A stretch of 64,000 nt of DNA. It comes from Pedobacter sp. AJM (GTDB lineage: Bacteria > Bacteroidota > Bacteroidia > Sphingobacteriales > Sphingobacteriaceae). The notes beneath the pieces were generated by a model, which had not been told where the DNA came from, ran no database searches, and saw nothing but the letters and a program-made list of their open reading frames with translations. Each line of letters begins with the position of its first letter. Position 1 is the first letter of the stretch. Below, piece by piece: positions 24,951 to 34,570 of this stretch. The position numbers and the translations under genes are program-made. The stretch covers positions 310,001 to 374,000 of the forward strand of contig NZ_NHOT01000003.1 of assembly GCF_002197755.1 (NCBI RefSeq). The letters run 5' to 3'.

Positions 24951-27290
24951 TTATTTAGGCATGGTGATGGTGAAAATTGTACCTGCTGGATTATTTTTAG
25001 CGGCACTAATTTTTCCGCCCATCAGTTCAGTAAATGTTCTGCAAAGTATTAATCCCAGGCCTGTACCCTTTTCTTTTTCTGTACCCGGAGTGCTGATTCC
25101 AGCTCCCTGATAACCCATTTTATTAAAATGTTCCAATTGATGGTCACTAAGACCGGTGCCATTGTCAGCTATACGGAGATACACTTCATCGTCTGAACTT
25201 TTAACTGATATGCTGATCATTCCGTATCTGGGTGTAAACTTAATGGCATTGCTTACGAGGTTCCGAACGATCAGCGAAAGCATATTGGCATCAGCTTTAA
25301 ACTTTATATCCGGGGAAGTATTATTTTCTATTTTTATATTTTTGGCATCCGCATGGTGTAGCACAGCATCTATTATCCTACTAATTAATTGATGGATATT
25401 CAAAGTTTCCATATCAGGATGAAATCCCTGCATCTGGCTGGCTGCCCAATTTAAAAGATTCTCCATCATGGTTGAAGTATAACTCAGATTGGTTTTTAAA
25501 GTTGCGGCATATCTGGTGAGTTTATCCTGATCAATAGCTCCTCCTTCCAATAGCTGAATAAATGAAATTAAGGCATTTACCGGCGTACGCATATCATGGC
25601 TGACCACACTAAAAATTTTATCTTTTACCCTGTTTAATTGCTGAAGCTCCAGTGTCTGCAGATTAATAACCTTATTTAAACGGGCGGTTTTACGCTGATT
25701 ATAATAGATAATGGCTGCAATAAACAGAACGAGCGCAATCCCAATGCTAAGGTAAATCTTGATTCGCCAGTCGAACCGGATCTGTTGCTCCTGTTTTGAT
25801 ATTTGCTTGTCTCTAAGGGAGGTTTCATACTTCGCCTGGAGTTTGGCTCGTTCAAATTTCTCCGTTTGATTTTTTTGGGCAATTTGCAGGTCTAACTGTC
25901 TTTTTAAAAAAGTAAGTCGCTGCAGACTTTTTTCCTGATCACTTAAGGCCAGCTGTTGCTTTTTTACATAGAGTTCTTGTTGCTGCTGCCTGGCCAGGAG
26001 CATCTGTTTCTGCAATTCTATTCCTGTTATCTTTTGCGTATAGCGATAGTCTTTTTCTTTGAAGTCAAAATCAATTTGCATTTGTCGCCTGGTAATTTCT
26101 TTCTCTTTATCTTCATTAAAAATCTGATCCCTCAGCATAACATATTGTTTATAAAAGCTAAGCGACTGGTTATAGTCTTTTAATTGATAGTAGGTATCAC
26201 TTAAACCAAGTGCCGCATTTTTTTTCTGGTCTGTAAAGTTATTTTCATCAGCCATTTTATAGCTTTCCGTAAATTGGGCTAACGCATTGGCATCATCGTT
26301 CTGTTGCTGATAAAACTTTCCTAAAGCATAGAGACAATCTACATAGCCTAGTTTATCATCCAGATTTTTACCAATTTGAATGGCTTTCTGATAGGTGATT
26401 AAGGCCAGGTCTTTTTTACCCATTTCATTGTAAACATCAGCTATACTTTTCCTTATGGATGACATAATGTTTTCATCATTTAAGAGATCGGCCACCCTTA
26501 ATGACTTTTGATAGTATTGTAATGCTATGTTTAAGCGATCCTTTGGAAGGATGCCCATTTTTTCCAGTTCAAAAGGATTAGCCTCATAATATGCTGTCCC
26601 TATTAATTCATTAACGACTGCTACTCCCCTCGACTCTTCATTTTCACGCGTAAAGATTTTAAGTGCCATTTTCAGATAAACCAGCGATTGACTTTGGTTG
26701 CCGAGATCCTGATAAACACTGGAAATATTGGTATAGCAACTCGCCAGATCGGATTCATTGCCCAGCTGTTCATAAATGGCAATTGCTTTTTGATTAACTT
26801 CCAGGCATTTTGCATAATCAGGAATTGTAGCATACAAAGCGCCTAAGTTTAAATAGGTTCCGCCAACCATATCCAGGTTTTTTGCCAGTTCAAATTCAAC
26901 AATTGCCTGACGATAATATTCTTCGGATTTTATAAAAATACTTTTTCCGTGATAAAATTTTCCACGGCGATACAAAGCGAAACCAGAGATGTTCCGTAAT
27001 TTTAACTTTTGTGCAAGGGCAACAGTTTTGTCGGTATATTCTTCAAACTTACCAGCATCCTTTAATCCAAGATAAACTTTAGAAATCTGTTCCAGGAGTT
27101 TTACTTTCACTGAATCAAGCTGTGAATGCGATTGATTCAGCACCAACAGGCTATCTAACTTTTGAATATTACTTTTCTTTTGTGCATGTCCTTCCAGCTT
27201 AAAAAGCAATACAATCAGCAAAAACAGTAAAAGCCATTGTTTCCAGAATTTTGAGCAGGAATACAATACATCAACGAATATATTTTTCAA
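24951..27290 (-). CDS. TPR-containing membrane histidine kinase
   Basis: 779 residues. An N-terminal hydrophobic export segment, then about eight tetratricopeptide repeats (residues ~60-420; for example GGTYLNLGALYATIPDYAKCLEV), a glutamine-rich coiled coil (~425-510), one membrane helix (~515-535), a HisKA domain with VVSHDMRTP (phospho-acceptor His565), and an ATPase domain with NLVSNAIKFTP, DNGTGL and GTGLGLILC. There is no ATG near the start: an in-frame TAG lies two codons upstream of the TTG at 27290, which begins the export segment, so a TTG start is likely. Confidence 0.88.
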   Translation of the reverse strand: MKNIFVDVLYSCSKFWKQWLLLFLLIVLLFKLEGHAQKKSNIQKLDSLLVLNQSHSQLDSVKVKLLEQISKVYLGLKDAGKFEEYTDKTVALAQKLKLRNISGFALYRRGKFYHGKSIFIKSEEYYRQAIVEFELAKNLDMVGGTYLNLGALYATIPDYAKCLEVNQKAIAIYEQLGNESDLASCYTNISSVYQDLGNQSQSLVYLKMALKIFTRENEESRGVAVVNELIGTAYYEANPFELEKMGILPKDRLNIALQYYQKSLRVADLLNDENIMSSIRKSIADVYNEMGKKDLALITYQKAIQIGKNLDDKLGYVDCLYALGKFYQQQNDDANALAQFTESYKMADENNFTDQKKNAALGLSDTYYQLKDYNQSLSFYKQYVMLRDQIFNEDKEKEITRRQMQIDFDFKEKDYRYTQKITGIELQKQMLLARQQQQELYVKKQQLALSDQEKSLQRLTFLKRQLDLQIAQKNQTEKFERAKLQAKYETSLRDKQISKQEQQIRFDWRIKIYLSIGIALVLFIAAIIYYNQRKTARLNKVINLQTLELQQLNRVKDKIFSVVSHDMRTPVNALISFIQLLEGGAIDQDKLTRYAATLKTNLSYTSTMMENLLNWAASQMQGFHPDMETLNIHQLISRIIDAVLHHADAKNIKIENNTSPDIKFKADANMLSLIVRNLVSNAIKFTPRYGMISISVKSSDDEVYLRIADNGTGLSDHQLEHFNKMGYQGAGISTPGTEKEKGTGLGLILCRTFTELMGGKISAAKNNPAGTIFTITMPK

Positions 27291-27505
27291 CTTCTAAAAT
27301 GTGCTAAAATTAAAAAAGTTTAAAATTGGGGGTAACTGATCGTTTTATGCTTTTAATGGCAATAACATGAGACATACAAATGGAATGATAATGATAGATA
27401 ACCTCGTCTAAGGTATCTATTTTACCCTAAATTACATCAATTATTAGAATTTAAATAGCAACTTTTATTACGCTATTCAACTATCCATCTTTACGGATCA
27501 CAGCA

Positions 27506-29929
27506 TTAATACATCGCAGGAAACTGGTCCGGATGGGTTTCATGCATCATTTCGTAAATGGTTTCGATAATATCATCTACAGATGGTTTGCTGAAGTAAT
27601 CGCCATCTGATCCGAAAGGCGGACGGTGTGCCTTGGCAGATAATGTTCTTGGTTTTCCATCTAAAGTAAAATAACCATTCTGATCTTCCAGTACTTTTTG
27701 CAAGATATAAGCTGAAGCACCTCCCGGAACATCTTCATCAACCACCAGAAGTTTATTGGTTTTAGCCAGTGACGTAGCACATACTTTATCCAAATCGAAT
27801 GGCAATAAAGTTTGAGGATCAACAATTTCTACGGAAATGCCAAAATTGGCCAGTTCTTCTGCGGCTTCCTGTACCAACCTTAAAGTTGATCCGTATGATA
27901 CTACTGTAATATCAGAACCTTTTTCCAGCACTTCTGCCTTGCCTAGCGGCACCGTAAAATCGCCAACATTGCTGGGTAATTTTTCCTTCAGCCGATAGCC
28001 GTTCAGGCACTCAATCACCACAGCGGGCTCATCAGCCCTGAATAAAGTATTGTACATGCCGGCCGCCTGAGTCATATTTCTTGGCACACACAAATGCATC
28101 CCCCTTAATGAACCCAGTAACATGCTGATTGGTGACCCTGAATGCCATACACCTTCTAAGCGATGGCCCCGTGTTCTTACAATAACCGGTGCCTTTTGCC
28201 CTCCTTTAGTCCGGTAAGAAAGTGAGGCCAGATCATCGCTTAAAACATTTAAGGCAAAAATCAGATAATCTAAATATTGTATTTCGGCAACCGGTTTTAA
28301 ACCACGCATGGCAAGCCCAATGCCTTGCCCCATGATCGTCATTTCCCTAATGCCTGTATCAGTTATCCTGAGTTCACCAAAACGGGCCTGTAATCCTGCA
28401 AAACCCTGGTTTACGTCACCAATATTCCCTAAATCTTCTCCAAACGCCACCAATCGCTGATCACGTGCGAAGTTTTCATTAAAACAGGCATTAAGCACTT
28501 CTCTTCCATCTACCATTTTAGAAAGCTCATCATATACCGCATCAACTACAGTAATCTTATCCGGACTTTCCAATCCATTGGTATGCAGTTTAGAATTATA
28601 CCGCTCGAAACTCAAAGCTTCCTGGTCTTTATACCAGGCCAGTATGTCTTCACGTTCTCTGGTATTAAATTTAGCTGATAAACGAATGGCCTTACGTGCA
28701 GCACTGAATACTTCCCTTCGCTGTGCATCAGCCGTTGCCGCCAATTGCGCACCTATCCTGGCTAATTCCGGCTGGTGTTTGGCCAGGCCGCCAATGAGAT
28801 CGATCACTGTCTTCTGTTCCGGTTTAATGCTGTCCAAGAACTCATTCCAAGCTTCTTTTTGCGCATCACGGACAAATATTTTTGCTTTTTTCTCAATGTC
28901 TGATATTTCTTCATCCGTTGCAATGGCAGAATCGAGCATCCATTCCCGCATCTTTAAGAGGCAATCATGTTCGCTTTCCCAGATCAGGCGATCTTTTGAT
29001 TTATACCTTTCATGAGAACCAGATGTAGAATGCCCCTGAGGCTGCGTGAGTTCTGTAACATGGATCATTACCGGCACATGCTCATCCCGGCAAACCTGGA
29101 TGGCTTTTTCGTAAACTTCGCATAGAGCAGGGTAATCCCAGCCTTTTACTTTATAAATTTCATATCCGGGTTGATGAGCATTACGCTGGAAACCCTTAAG
29201 GACTTCAGAAATATCTTCTTTAGTGGTCTGGTATTTTGCCGGCACCGAAATTCCGTAAGCATCATCCCAGATGGATATGGCCATTGGTATCTGCAGTACA
29301 CCAGCCGCATTTATTGCTTCAAAAAAAACACCTTCAGAGGTGGATGCATTACCGATTGTACCGAAGGCAACCTCATTACCATTCACGGAAAAATGCTTTA
29401 AATAATCGAGTTCCTTATTGTTTCTGAAGAGCTTGGAAGCATATCCCAGGCCAACCAAACGAGCCATTTGTCCGCCTGTTGGCGAAATATCTGAAGAACA
29501 GTTTTTGATCTGTGTTAGGTCATTCCATGATCCGTCTTCATTTATGGATTTAGTTGCAAAATGACAGTTCATTTGCCTTCCACCTGAAAAAGGATCGGCA
29601 CCATTTGTCGGATTTGCATATAGTTGTGCGAAAAACTCTTTGATGGTAGATATACCTGTTGCAAAGGCGAAAGTCTGATCCCTGTAATAACCTGAGCGCC
29701 AGTCTCCTTTTTTGAAAACCTTTGCCATGGCCACTTGTGGCACCTCTTTACCATCACCAAAAATGCCAAATTTAGCCTTTCCTGTTAACACTTCCCTGCG
29801 ACCTAATACACTAGCTTGCCTGCTTTCATAGGCGATCTTATAATCATTCAATACGATGGTTTTAAAATCTCCAAATGTCAGCTCAGAATTATCAATAGAA
29901 TTGGTTATAAATTTTTCATTCTGCATCAT
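27506..29929 (-). CDS. Fused alpha/beta E1 component of a branched-chain or pyruvate-type 2-oxoacid dehydrogenase
   Basis: 807 residues joining what are usually two subunits. The alpha half (~1-400) has the thiamine diphosphate-binding region GTIGNASTSEGVFFEAINAAG then IPMAISIWDDAYGIS, and HSTSGSHERYKSKDRL. The beta half (~450-807) has FGEDLGNIGDVNQGFAGLQ, GMGIGLAMRGLKPVAEIQYLDY-like sequence, RTRGHRLEGVWHSGSP and VVDEDVPGGASAYI. It decarboxylates a 2-oxoacid and passes the acyl group to E2 lipoyl. ATG 29929 is preferred over an in-frame TTG at 29935. No E2 or E3 gene is adjacent; the exact substrate is uncertain, with branched-chain oxoacids favoured. Confidence 0.9.
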   Translation of the reverse strand: MMQNEKFITNSIDNSELTFGDFKTIVLNDYKIAYESRQASVLGRREVLTGKAKFGIFGDGKEVPQVAMAKVFKKGDWRSGYYRDQTFAFATGISTIKEFFAQLYANPTNGADPFSGGRQMNCHFATKSINEDGSWNDLTQIKNCSSDISPTGGQMARLVGLGYASKLFRNNKELDYLKHFSVNGNEVAFGTIGNASTSEGVFFEAINAAGVLQIPMAISIWDDAYGISVPAKYQTTKEDISEVLKGFQRNAHQPGYEIYKVKGWDYPALCEVYEKAIQVCRDEHVPVMIHVTELTQPQGHSTSGSHERYKSKDRLIWESEHDCLLKMREWMLDSAIATDEEISDIEKKAKIFVRDAQKEAWNEFLDSIKPEQKTVIDLIGGLAKHQPELARIGAQLAATADAQRREVFSAARKAIRLSAKFNTREREDILAWYKDQEALSFERYNSKLHTNGLESPDKITVVDAVYDELSKMVDGREVLNACFNENFARDQRLVAFGEDLGNIGDVNQGFAGLQARFGELRITDTGIREMTIMGQGIGLAMRGLKPVAEIQYLDYLIFALNVLSDDLASLSYRTKGGQKAPVIVRTRGHRLEGVWHSGSPISMLLGSLRGMHLCVPRNMTQAAGMYNTLFRADEPAVVIECLNGYRLKEKLPSNVGDFTVPLGKAEVLEKGSDITVVSYGSTLRLVQEAAEELANFGISVEIVDPQTLLPFDLDKVCATSLAKTNKLLVVDEDVPGGASAYILQKVLEDQNGYFTLDGKPRTLSAKAHRPPFGSDGDYFSKPSVDDIIETIYEMMHETHPDQFPAMY

Positions 29930-30031
29930 AATCAAATATTGGTTCTGGCAAATATATGCAAAATTAAAAGCTTGCCTTAAAGTTCGATTGTAAAATTATA
30001 TATGGAAGAGTAAAATATAATTGGAATAGTT

Positions 30032-30060
30032 TTTGTTTTAGATTGAAATTATTAAATTTG
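30032..30060 (+). promoter_or_regulatory. Promoter of the DUF1573 gene
   Basis: TTTG at 30032-30035, 17 bases, then TAAATTTG at 30053-30060, a perfect TAnnTTTG -7 box; the ATG follows at 30097. The spacer is two bases shorter than the usual 19. Confidence 0.45.
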
Positions 30061-30096
30061 TTTTAAGAATTTTAAAAAAATAATTTCAAATATAAC

Positions 30097-30489
30097 ATGA
30101 AAAAAATCTTAGTATTATTCGCCTTCATTTTAGGTTTTGGTTTGGTTGCTAATGCGCAATCAAAACCTGCAGATTTTAAATTTGAATCAGAAACCCATGA
30201 TTTTGGTAAAATTCCGATGGGTAAACCGGTAACTTTCGATTTTAAATACACGAATGTTGGAGAAGAACCATTAATCATTAGTAAAGCTGAGGCAAGTTGT
30301 GGTTGTACTGTTCCTAAATACACTTCAACACCTATCAAAAAAGGTGAAACCGGTGTAATTTCAGTAACTTTTAATGCTGCCGCGGGTCCATCTGCATTTT
30401 CAAAAGCGGTAACTTTAACTTCAAATGCAAAAACACCTATAAAAGTACTTTATATTAAAGGTGAAACCGTTGCGGCCAGTTCGAAATAA
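30097..30489 (+). CDS. DUF1573 family exported protein
   Basis: 130 residues: signal peptide (MKKILVLFAFILGFGLVANA), then a single immunoglobulin-like beta domain with the family core FESETHDFGKIPMGKPVTFDF, ISKAEASCGCTVPKY and PIKKGETGVISVTFNA. The SCGCTxP motif is the most conserved feature. Family function is unknown; it is abundant in Bacteroidota. It ends in a strong terminator at 30512-30540. Confidence 0.9.
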   Translation: MKKILVLFAFILGFGLVANAQSKPADFKFESETHDFGKIPMGKPVTFDFKYTNVGEEPLIISKAEASCGCTVPKYTSTPIKKGETGVISVTFNAAAGPSAFSKAVTLTSNAKTPIKVLYIKGETVAASSK

Positions 30490-30511
30490 TTTTTCAATAA
30501 ATATTGTAATT

Positions 30512-30540
30512 AAAGTCCCGATAATCATCGGGACTTTTTT
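30512..30540 (+). terminator. Intrinsic terminator after the DUF1573 gene
   Basis: AAAGTCCCGAT (30512-30522), loop AATC, ATCGGGACTTT (30527-30537), followed by more T residues. A perfect 11-bp stem with a T run. Confidence 0.9.
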
Positions 30541-30551
30541 ATTTTTGTGCC

Positions 30552-31751
30552 ATGCCAAAGATTTCACTTAAGGGGGCGCAGATGCCTGCTTCACCAATCA
30601 GAAAGTTAACACCATATGCTGATCAAGCAAAAAGAGATGGTAAGAAAGTTTATCACTTAAATATCGGTCAGCCGGATATTGAAACGCCGGAAGGCATGCT
30701 GAATGCCATTAAGAATATTGATTTCAATGTTTGGGCTTATACACCTTCAGAGGGAACACTAGCCTATCGTTTAAAGCTTGCGGAATATTATAACAAACTG
30801 GGATATGGCATTACACCGGAAGACATCCTGGTAACGGTAGGCGGATCAGAAGCCATTACGATTGCAATGCAAACCTGCGTGAATGAAGGTGATGAAATTA
30901 TTATTCCTGAACCTTTCTACGCGAACTATAATGGTTTTGCCTGTATGAGTAATGTGGTGGTAAAACCCATTTTATCTTTTATTGAAAATGGATTTGCCTT
31001 GCCTCCAATTGCTGAATTTGAAAAACTCATTACAGAAAAAACGAAGGCCATTATTATATGCAACCCCAATAATCCTACAGGCTATTTGTATTCCAGGGAA
31101 GAACTGGAAGCCTTAAAAATGCTTTGCAAAAAATATGACCTGTTTTTATTTTCAGATGAAGCTTACCGGGAATTTTGCTATGACGGGCGTGAATTTATTT
31201 CACCGATGCACCTGGGTGGGCTCGAAGAAAACGTGGTAATTATGGATACCGTTTCTAAAAGATATAGTGCCTGTGGTGCGCGTTTGGGTTGTTTAATCAC
31301 CAAAAACAAGGCTGTGATTGCTTCGGGCTTAAAATTTGCACAAGCCAGATTAAGTCCTGGTATGGTGGAACAAATTGCCGGTGCGGCCGCTGTGAATACG
31401 CCTGATAGTTATTTCGAAAAGGTAAATACCGAATATACATTACGTCGTGATACTTTAGTAAGCCGTCTAAATCAAATTGACGGTGTTTTTTGTCCGAATC
31501 CGGGTGGCGCCTTCTATGTGGTGGCCAAATTTCCTATTGATGATGCGGATCTATTTTGCCAATGGATTTTAGAAGATTTTACACATGAAAACCAAACGGT
31601 AATGATGGCGCCAGCAACTGGTTTCTATTCTACCAAGGGTTCTGGAAAACAGGAAGTTCGCATGGCTTATGTATTAAATACAAGTGATTTAAATGCCGCA
31701 ATGGATTGTCTGGAAATAGCCTTAAAGGAATATCCAGGAAGGACAATCTAG
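30552..31751 (+). CDS. Class I/II pyridoxal phosphate aminotransferase (aspartate/aromatic type)
   Basis: 399 residues of fold type I. Recognisable segments: HLNIGQPDIETPEGM, VTVGGSEAITIAMQTC, ICNPNNPTGYLYSREEL, LFSDEAYREFCYDG and the cofactor-binding SKRYSACGARLG with Schiff-base Lys236. Closest in style to AspC-like enzymes from Bacteroidota. Such enzymes often serve phenylalanine and tyrosine synthesis, which would supply the step missing from the aromatic operon at 18485, but the sequence does not fix the substrate. It ends 170 bases before ssrA. Confidence 0.88.
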   Translation: MPKISLKGAQMPASPIRKLTPYADQAKRDGKKVYHLNIGQPDIETPEGMLNAIKNIDFNVWAYTPSEGTLAYRLKLAEYYNKLGYGITPEDILVTVGGSEAITIAMQTCVNEGDEIIIPEPFYANYNGFACMSNVVVKPILSFIENGFALPPIAEFEKLITEKTKAIIICNPNNPTGYLYSREELEALKMLCKKYDLFLFSDEAYREFCYDGREFISPMHLGGLEENVVIMDTVSKRYSACGARLGCLITKNKAVIASGLKFAQARLSPGMVEQIAGAAAVNTPDSYFEKVNTEYTLRRDTLVSRLNQIDGVFCPNPGGAFYVVAKFPIDDADLFCQWILEDFTHENQTVMMAPATGFYSTKGSGKQEVRMAYVLNTSDLNAAMDCLEIALKEYPGRTI

Positions 31752-31826
31752 TTTACGATTTCTGTTTACAGTTTTTATAATAAATGCCAGATAAGCAGTT
31801 TACAGCTGTATTTGGCATTTTTTTTG

Positions 31827-31834
31827 TACATTTG
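31827..31834 (+). promoter_or_regulatory. Likely -7 box of the ssrA promoter
   Basis: TACATTTG fits TAnnTTTG exactly. No good -33 TTTG lies at the usual distance, so this is a half-supported promoter. If used, transcription would start near 31841 and the heptamer repeat would be in the 5' leader that RNase P removes. Confidence 0.4.
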
Positions 31835-31850
31835 CAACCAGGTTTTCAAC

Positions 31851-31913
31851 TTTAGACTTTAGACTTTAGACTTTAGACTTTAGACTTTAGACTTTAGACT
31901 TTAGACTTTAGAC
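31851..31913 (+). repeat. Nine perfect tandem copies of TTTAGAC
   Basis: The 63 bases 31851-31913 are nine uninterrupted copies of the 7-base unit TTTAGAC, ending seven bases before the predicted 5' end of mature tmRNA. Copy number at such a tract is expected to change by slippage. A degenerate complementary copy occurs at 20598-20622. Confidence 0.97.
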
Positions 31914-31920
31914 CTAAACC

Positions 31921-32283
31921 GGGGCCGTTCTTGGATTTGACAGGGTGGCGAAGGTTATGTTAGCATGCAGTGCGTTGTTCGGAGAGCACTTAAAGTGAAC
32001 GATCACATTTTAGTTGGCGAAAACACTTACGCCTTAGCTGCCTAATTTAGAATTAGATAGCTTTTGTCCCTCTGACTGTTGCATTGTTGGGTTAGAATCC
32101 GGGGCATCGAAACAACAAAGCTGGCTTTAAGGAGATACGACTTAAAGTGAGATCAAGTATCTAAGGTGATGAACAAGGTCGGTTTTCAGCCCGTTTATCA
32201 TTCGAAAATTAATTGAAAAATAAGCATGTAGAAGGTATAATTTATCTCACAACTGGACAAGGGTTCGACTCCCTTCGGCTCCA
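31921..32283 (+). ncRNA. ssrA: Transfer-messenger RNA (tmRNA)
   Basis: Rescues stalled ribosomes and tags the nascent chain. The 5' end GGGGCCG pairs with CGGCTCC near the 3' end (32276-32282, one G-U) to form the acceptor stem; the TTCGA T-loop lies in GGGTTCGACTCCC; discriminator A is 32283. CCA is not encoded (ACAA follows). The tag frame at 32016-32045 reads GENTYALAA then TAA, a typical Bacteroidota tag. About 363 nt, the normal one-piece length. Confidence 0.96.
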
Positions 32284-32297
32284 CAAATCTTCAAAAG

Positions 32298-32339
32298 AAT
32301 CCGCGAAATTTCAATAATCTCGCGGATTTTCTTTTTTTT
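32298..32339 (+). terminator. Intrinsic terminator of ssrA
   Basis: AATCCGCGA (32298-32306) and TCGCGGATT (32320-32328) form a 9-bp stem, followed by TTCTTTTTTTT. Confidence 0.88.
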
Positions 32340-32589
32340 ATGGTTTTTAAGTCTGGTACAGATCTGAAAACCATATTCACCCTAATTCTGGCAGAAGGTA
32401 TAACCCTATATTTAAAACATACCTTTAATGATGATTTGATGCTACCGAAAAACTTTTTATCAATAATATGAATATGAAGTTTCATTAACTGGCGGTCGTT
32501 TTTATGATTAAGGTTCCGGAGGTGGGATTATCTACCATTTTAATGACCTGTAAATCGAAGACAATTGAAGTTAATAGGTTTCACAAAAC
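32340..32589. other. Spacer between ssrA terminator and the PorP/SprF gene
   Basis: AT-rich 250 bases downstream of both converging units; no open frame with protein-like composition and no repeat recognised. Confidence 0.35.
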
Positions 32590-33588
32590 TTAAAAATAAC
32601 ACTTCGGTCTCCGGCTCTTTTTAGTTTCAATATAATATCCAACCGATATTTCATGCGAGCCGTAATCATAATTATTTAGCTTGTTCAGGCTATAATCATA
32701 ACCATAACCAATACGCAGGTTGGACCGGATAAAAAATTCACTGATGAAACCAGCAGCAGCCTTACTGTTCAGACCGCGCTGCAGATTGCCTTTGGGATAA
32801 AGTTCTACTGAAGTCCGGTAAACTGCGCCAAGCCAGAAACGCTCTTTGATTAATATAAAGGCATTTAAATCTAGAGAAGTTGGTCCATGTAAATCATCCT
32901 TAATTAAAAAGGTAGGTTTAAAAACGAAATCCTCACTTACAGGAAATGCCATGCCTGCGGTGAGGTAAAAATGTGGTTGAACTTTTACATTAAGCGCATT
33001 GTAATCGCTAAATACTGATAGTGATTTGGCCAGAAGATTGTTGGCAGAAAAGCCAATAAAAAACTTTTCGTTGGAATAATGAACACCGGCTCTTACATCA
33101 GGTGTGGTTTGACTGACCACTCCCGTAACGATACGGTTATCACCTTCTTCAATAGCCTCCAGCAAATTACCGTTTAAGGATGATTGAATTACACCTACGC
33201 CCAAACCAAAGGCAAGGATATTGGTTTCGGTACGATCCAGTTTTATCCGGTAGGCAAAGTTTGCAGATGCATTTAAACTACTTTGTGCACCAATTTTATC
33301 TTTGGTGATGATCATGCCGAGGCCTAAACTTTCATCATTAACTGCTTCATCTGCAGATATGGAAAGAGTTTGCGGTGCACCTCGAACGCCGGTCCATTGT
33401 GCCCTGGCAAAAGCCTGAAGATAAAGTTCTTCCTTATAACCTGCATATGCCGGGTTGATATACATGCCATTAAATACATACTGTCCAAACTGGGCATCCT
33501 GTTGCGCCAAAAGCTTAAAAGCAGATGTAATCATGATTAAAACAAAAAATATCCCTCTCCAAATGTTCATGCTTATATATTTTATCAT
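32590..33588 (-). CDS. PorP/SprF family type IX secretion membrane protein
   Basis: 332-residue outer-membrane barrel of the PorP/SprF family: signal peptide, then QDAQFGQYVFNGMYINPAYAGYKEELYLQ, RAQWTGVRGAPQTLSISAD, and a run of amphipathic strands ending RIGYGYDYSLNKLNNYDYGSHEISVGY split by turns. Members act with the T9SS to export partner proteins that carry a type B (gliding motility-associated) C-terminal domain; SprF with SprB is the known case. Its neighbour upstream carries exactly such a domain. A second in-frame ATG at 33570 is an alternative start. Last gene of a four-gene leftward cluster. Confidence 0.92.
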   Translation of the reverse strand: MIKYISMNIWRGIFFVLIMITSAFKLLAQQDAQFGQYVFNGMYINPAYAGYKEELYLQAFARAQWTGVRGAPQTLSISADEAVNDESLGLGMIITKDKIGAQSSLNASANFAYRIKLDRTETNILAFGLGVGVIQSSLNGNLLEAIEEGDNRIVTGVVSQTTPDVRAGVHYSNEKFFIGFSANNLLAKSLSVFSDYNALNVKVQPHFYLTAGMAFPVSEDFVFKPTFLIKDDLHGPTSLDLNAFILIKERFWLGAVYRTSVELYPKGNLQRGLNSKAAAGFISEFFIRSNLRIGYGYDYSLNKLNNYDYGSHEISVGYYIETKKSRRPKCYF

Positions 33589-33590
33589 AT

Positions 33591-34535
33591 TTACCGTATT
33601 ACGGTTATGTAACCTTTGTAATCCTGCCAGGCTGATGTTCCGTTCTTCACTTTAACTATATAGAAATAGGTTCCGTCTGCCAGTCCCTGAGCAGTCCAAT
33701 CATTTTGGTAATGATCGGATTGGTAAACCGTACTTCCCCAACGGTTAATAATGGTTACTTCATTTGATTCAAATGATTCCAGAAGTTGGATATAAAAAGT
33801 GTCGTTTTTGCCGTCCCCATTAGGCGTAAAAACATTTGGTATTCTTAAACCTGAAATCTCTTTTTGATCGGTTGATGTATTATTGGCCAAATTCGGATCA
33901 AACTCTTTAACCGTAACCACGGCTGTATTACTCACTATACCAGATTGTTTCGCTCTCACTTTAACCACCAGTTCAGCAAACTTACCGTTGGCCAGTAAAG
34001 GAATATTCCAGTTGATGGTTTGTTTAGATTGATCGAAGGTGGCTAAGCCATCTGTAGGCTGTTCAAGGCGTTCCAATAATAAGTTATTTGGAAGCGCATC
34101 TTTAATTTCCAGCTGGGAGGCATCATGTGAACCATTATTAATGACGTTTAGATAATAATCAAAGACCTGGTCAACGACTACAATTTTTGATTCTGACCGC
34201 TTTGTGATGGCTACATCGGCAACAGATCTATGTGGCACAACGACTTCCATTTCATCAGAGAAATCTGAGAAGCAGCCCAGCGCATTCCATGTAGCCACTC
34301 TATAAATTCCTGCAGTTGCGGTAATCAGTGTCTGTTTATTTTGCCCGTTCACCAATACATTATCCTTATACCAGATATACGAAGCTGCCCCCGCCGAATT
34401 TGCACGCAAAACCACTGACGATCCTGGTGAGATCGCAATCGTTTGCCGCCCTTCGGAAGCAATCTGGCCCATTGCTGTTTGAATAAAAAACAACATCAAA
34501 GCCAATGACAGAAAGGAGAATACCCTTCGTTTCAT
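33591..34535 (-). CDS. T9SS type B sorting domain protein with Ig-like and DUF11 domains
   Basis: 314 residues: signal peptide (to MGQ, about 24), an Ig-like domain (VVLRANSAGAASYIWYKDN), a DUF11 repeat (VVDQVFDYYLNVINNGSHDASQLEI, then VVKVRAKQSGIVSNTAVV), and from about 232 the gliding motility-associated C-terminal domain IPNVFTPNGDGKNDTFYIQ, INRWGSTVYQSDHYQNDW, GTYFYIVKV. It should be exported by the T9SS and held at the cell surface with help from the PorP/SprF protein encoded two bases downstream. Confidence 0.92.
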   Translation of the reverse strand: MKRRVFSFLSLALMLFFIQTAMGQIASEGRQTIAISPGSSVVLRANSAGAASYIWYKDNVLVNGQNKQTLITATAGIYRVATWNALGCFSDFSDEMEVVVPHRSVADVAITKRSESKIVVVDQVFDYYLNVINNGSHDASQLEIKDALPNNLLLERLEQPTDGLATFDQSKQTINWNIPLLANGKFAELVVKVRAKQSGIVSNTAVVTVKEFDPNLANNTSTDQKEISGLRIPNVFTPNGDGKNDTFYIQLLESFESNEVTIINRWGSTVYQSDHYQNDWTAQGLADGTYFYIVKVKNGTSAWQDYKGYITVIR

Positions 34536-34570
34536 TTATACCTTATATTTCAGAAAATGTAACCTTCTAC

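Noticed and set aside
30540..30551. TATTTTTG box directly before the aminotransferase ATG as its promoter
   Set aside because: It sits five bases from the ATG, overlaps the T run of the previous terminator, and has no -33 box at the right distance.
31851..31913. Direct repeats that might suggest a CRISPR array
   Set aside because: The 7-base units are contiguous without spacers, and there is no cas gene; it is a simple tandem repeat.
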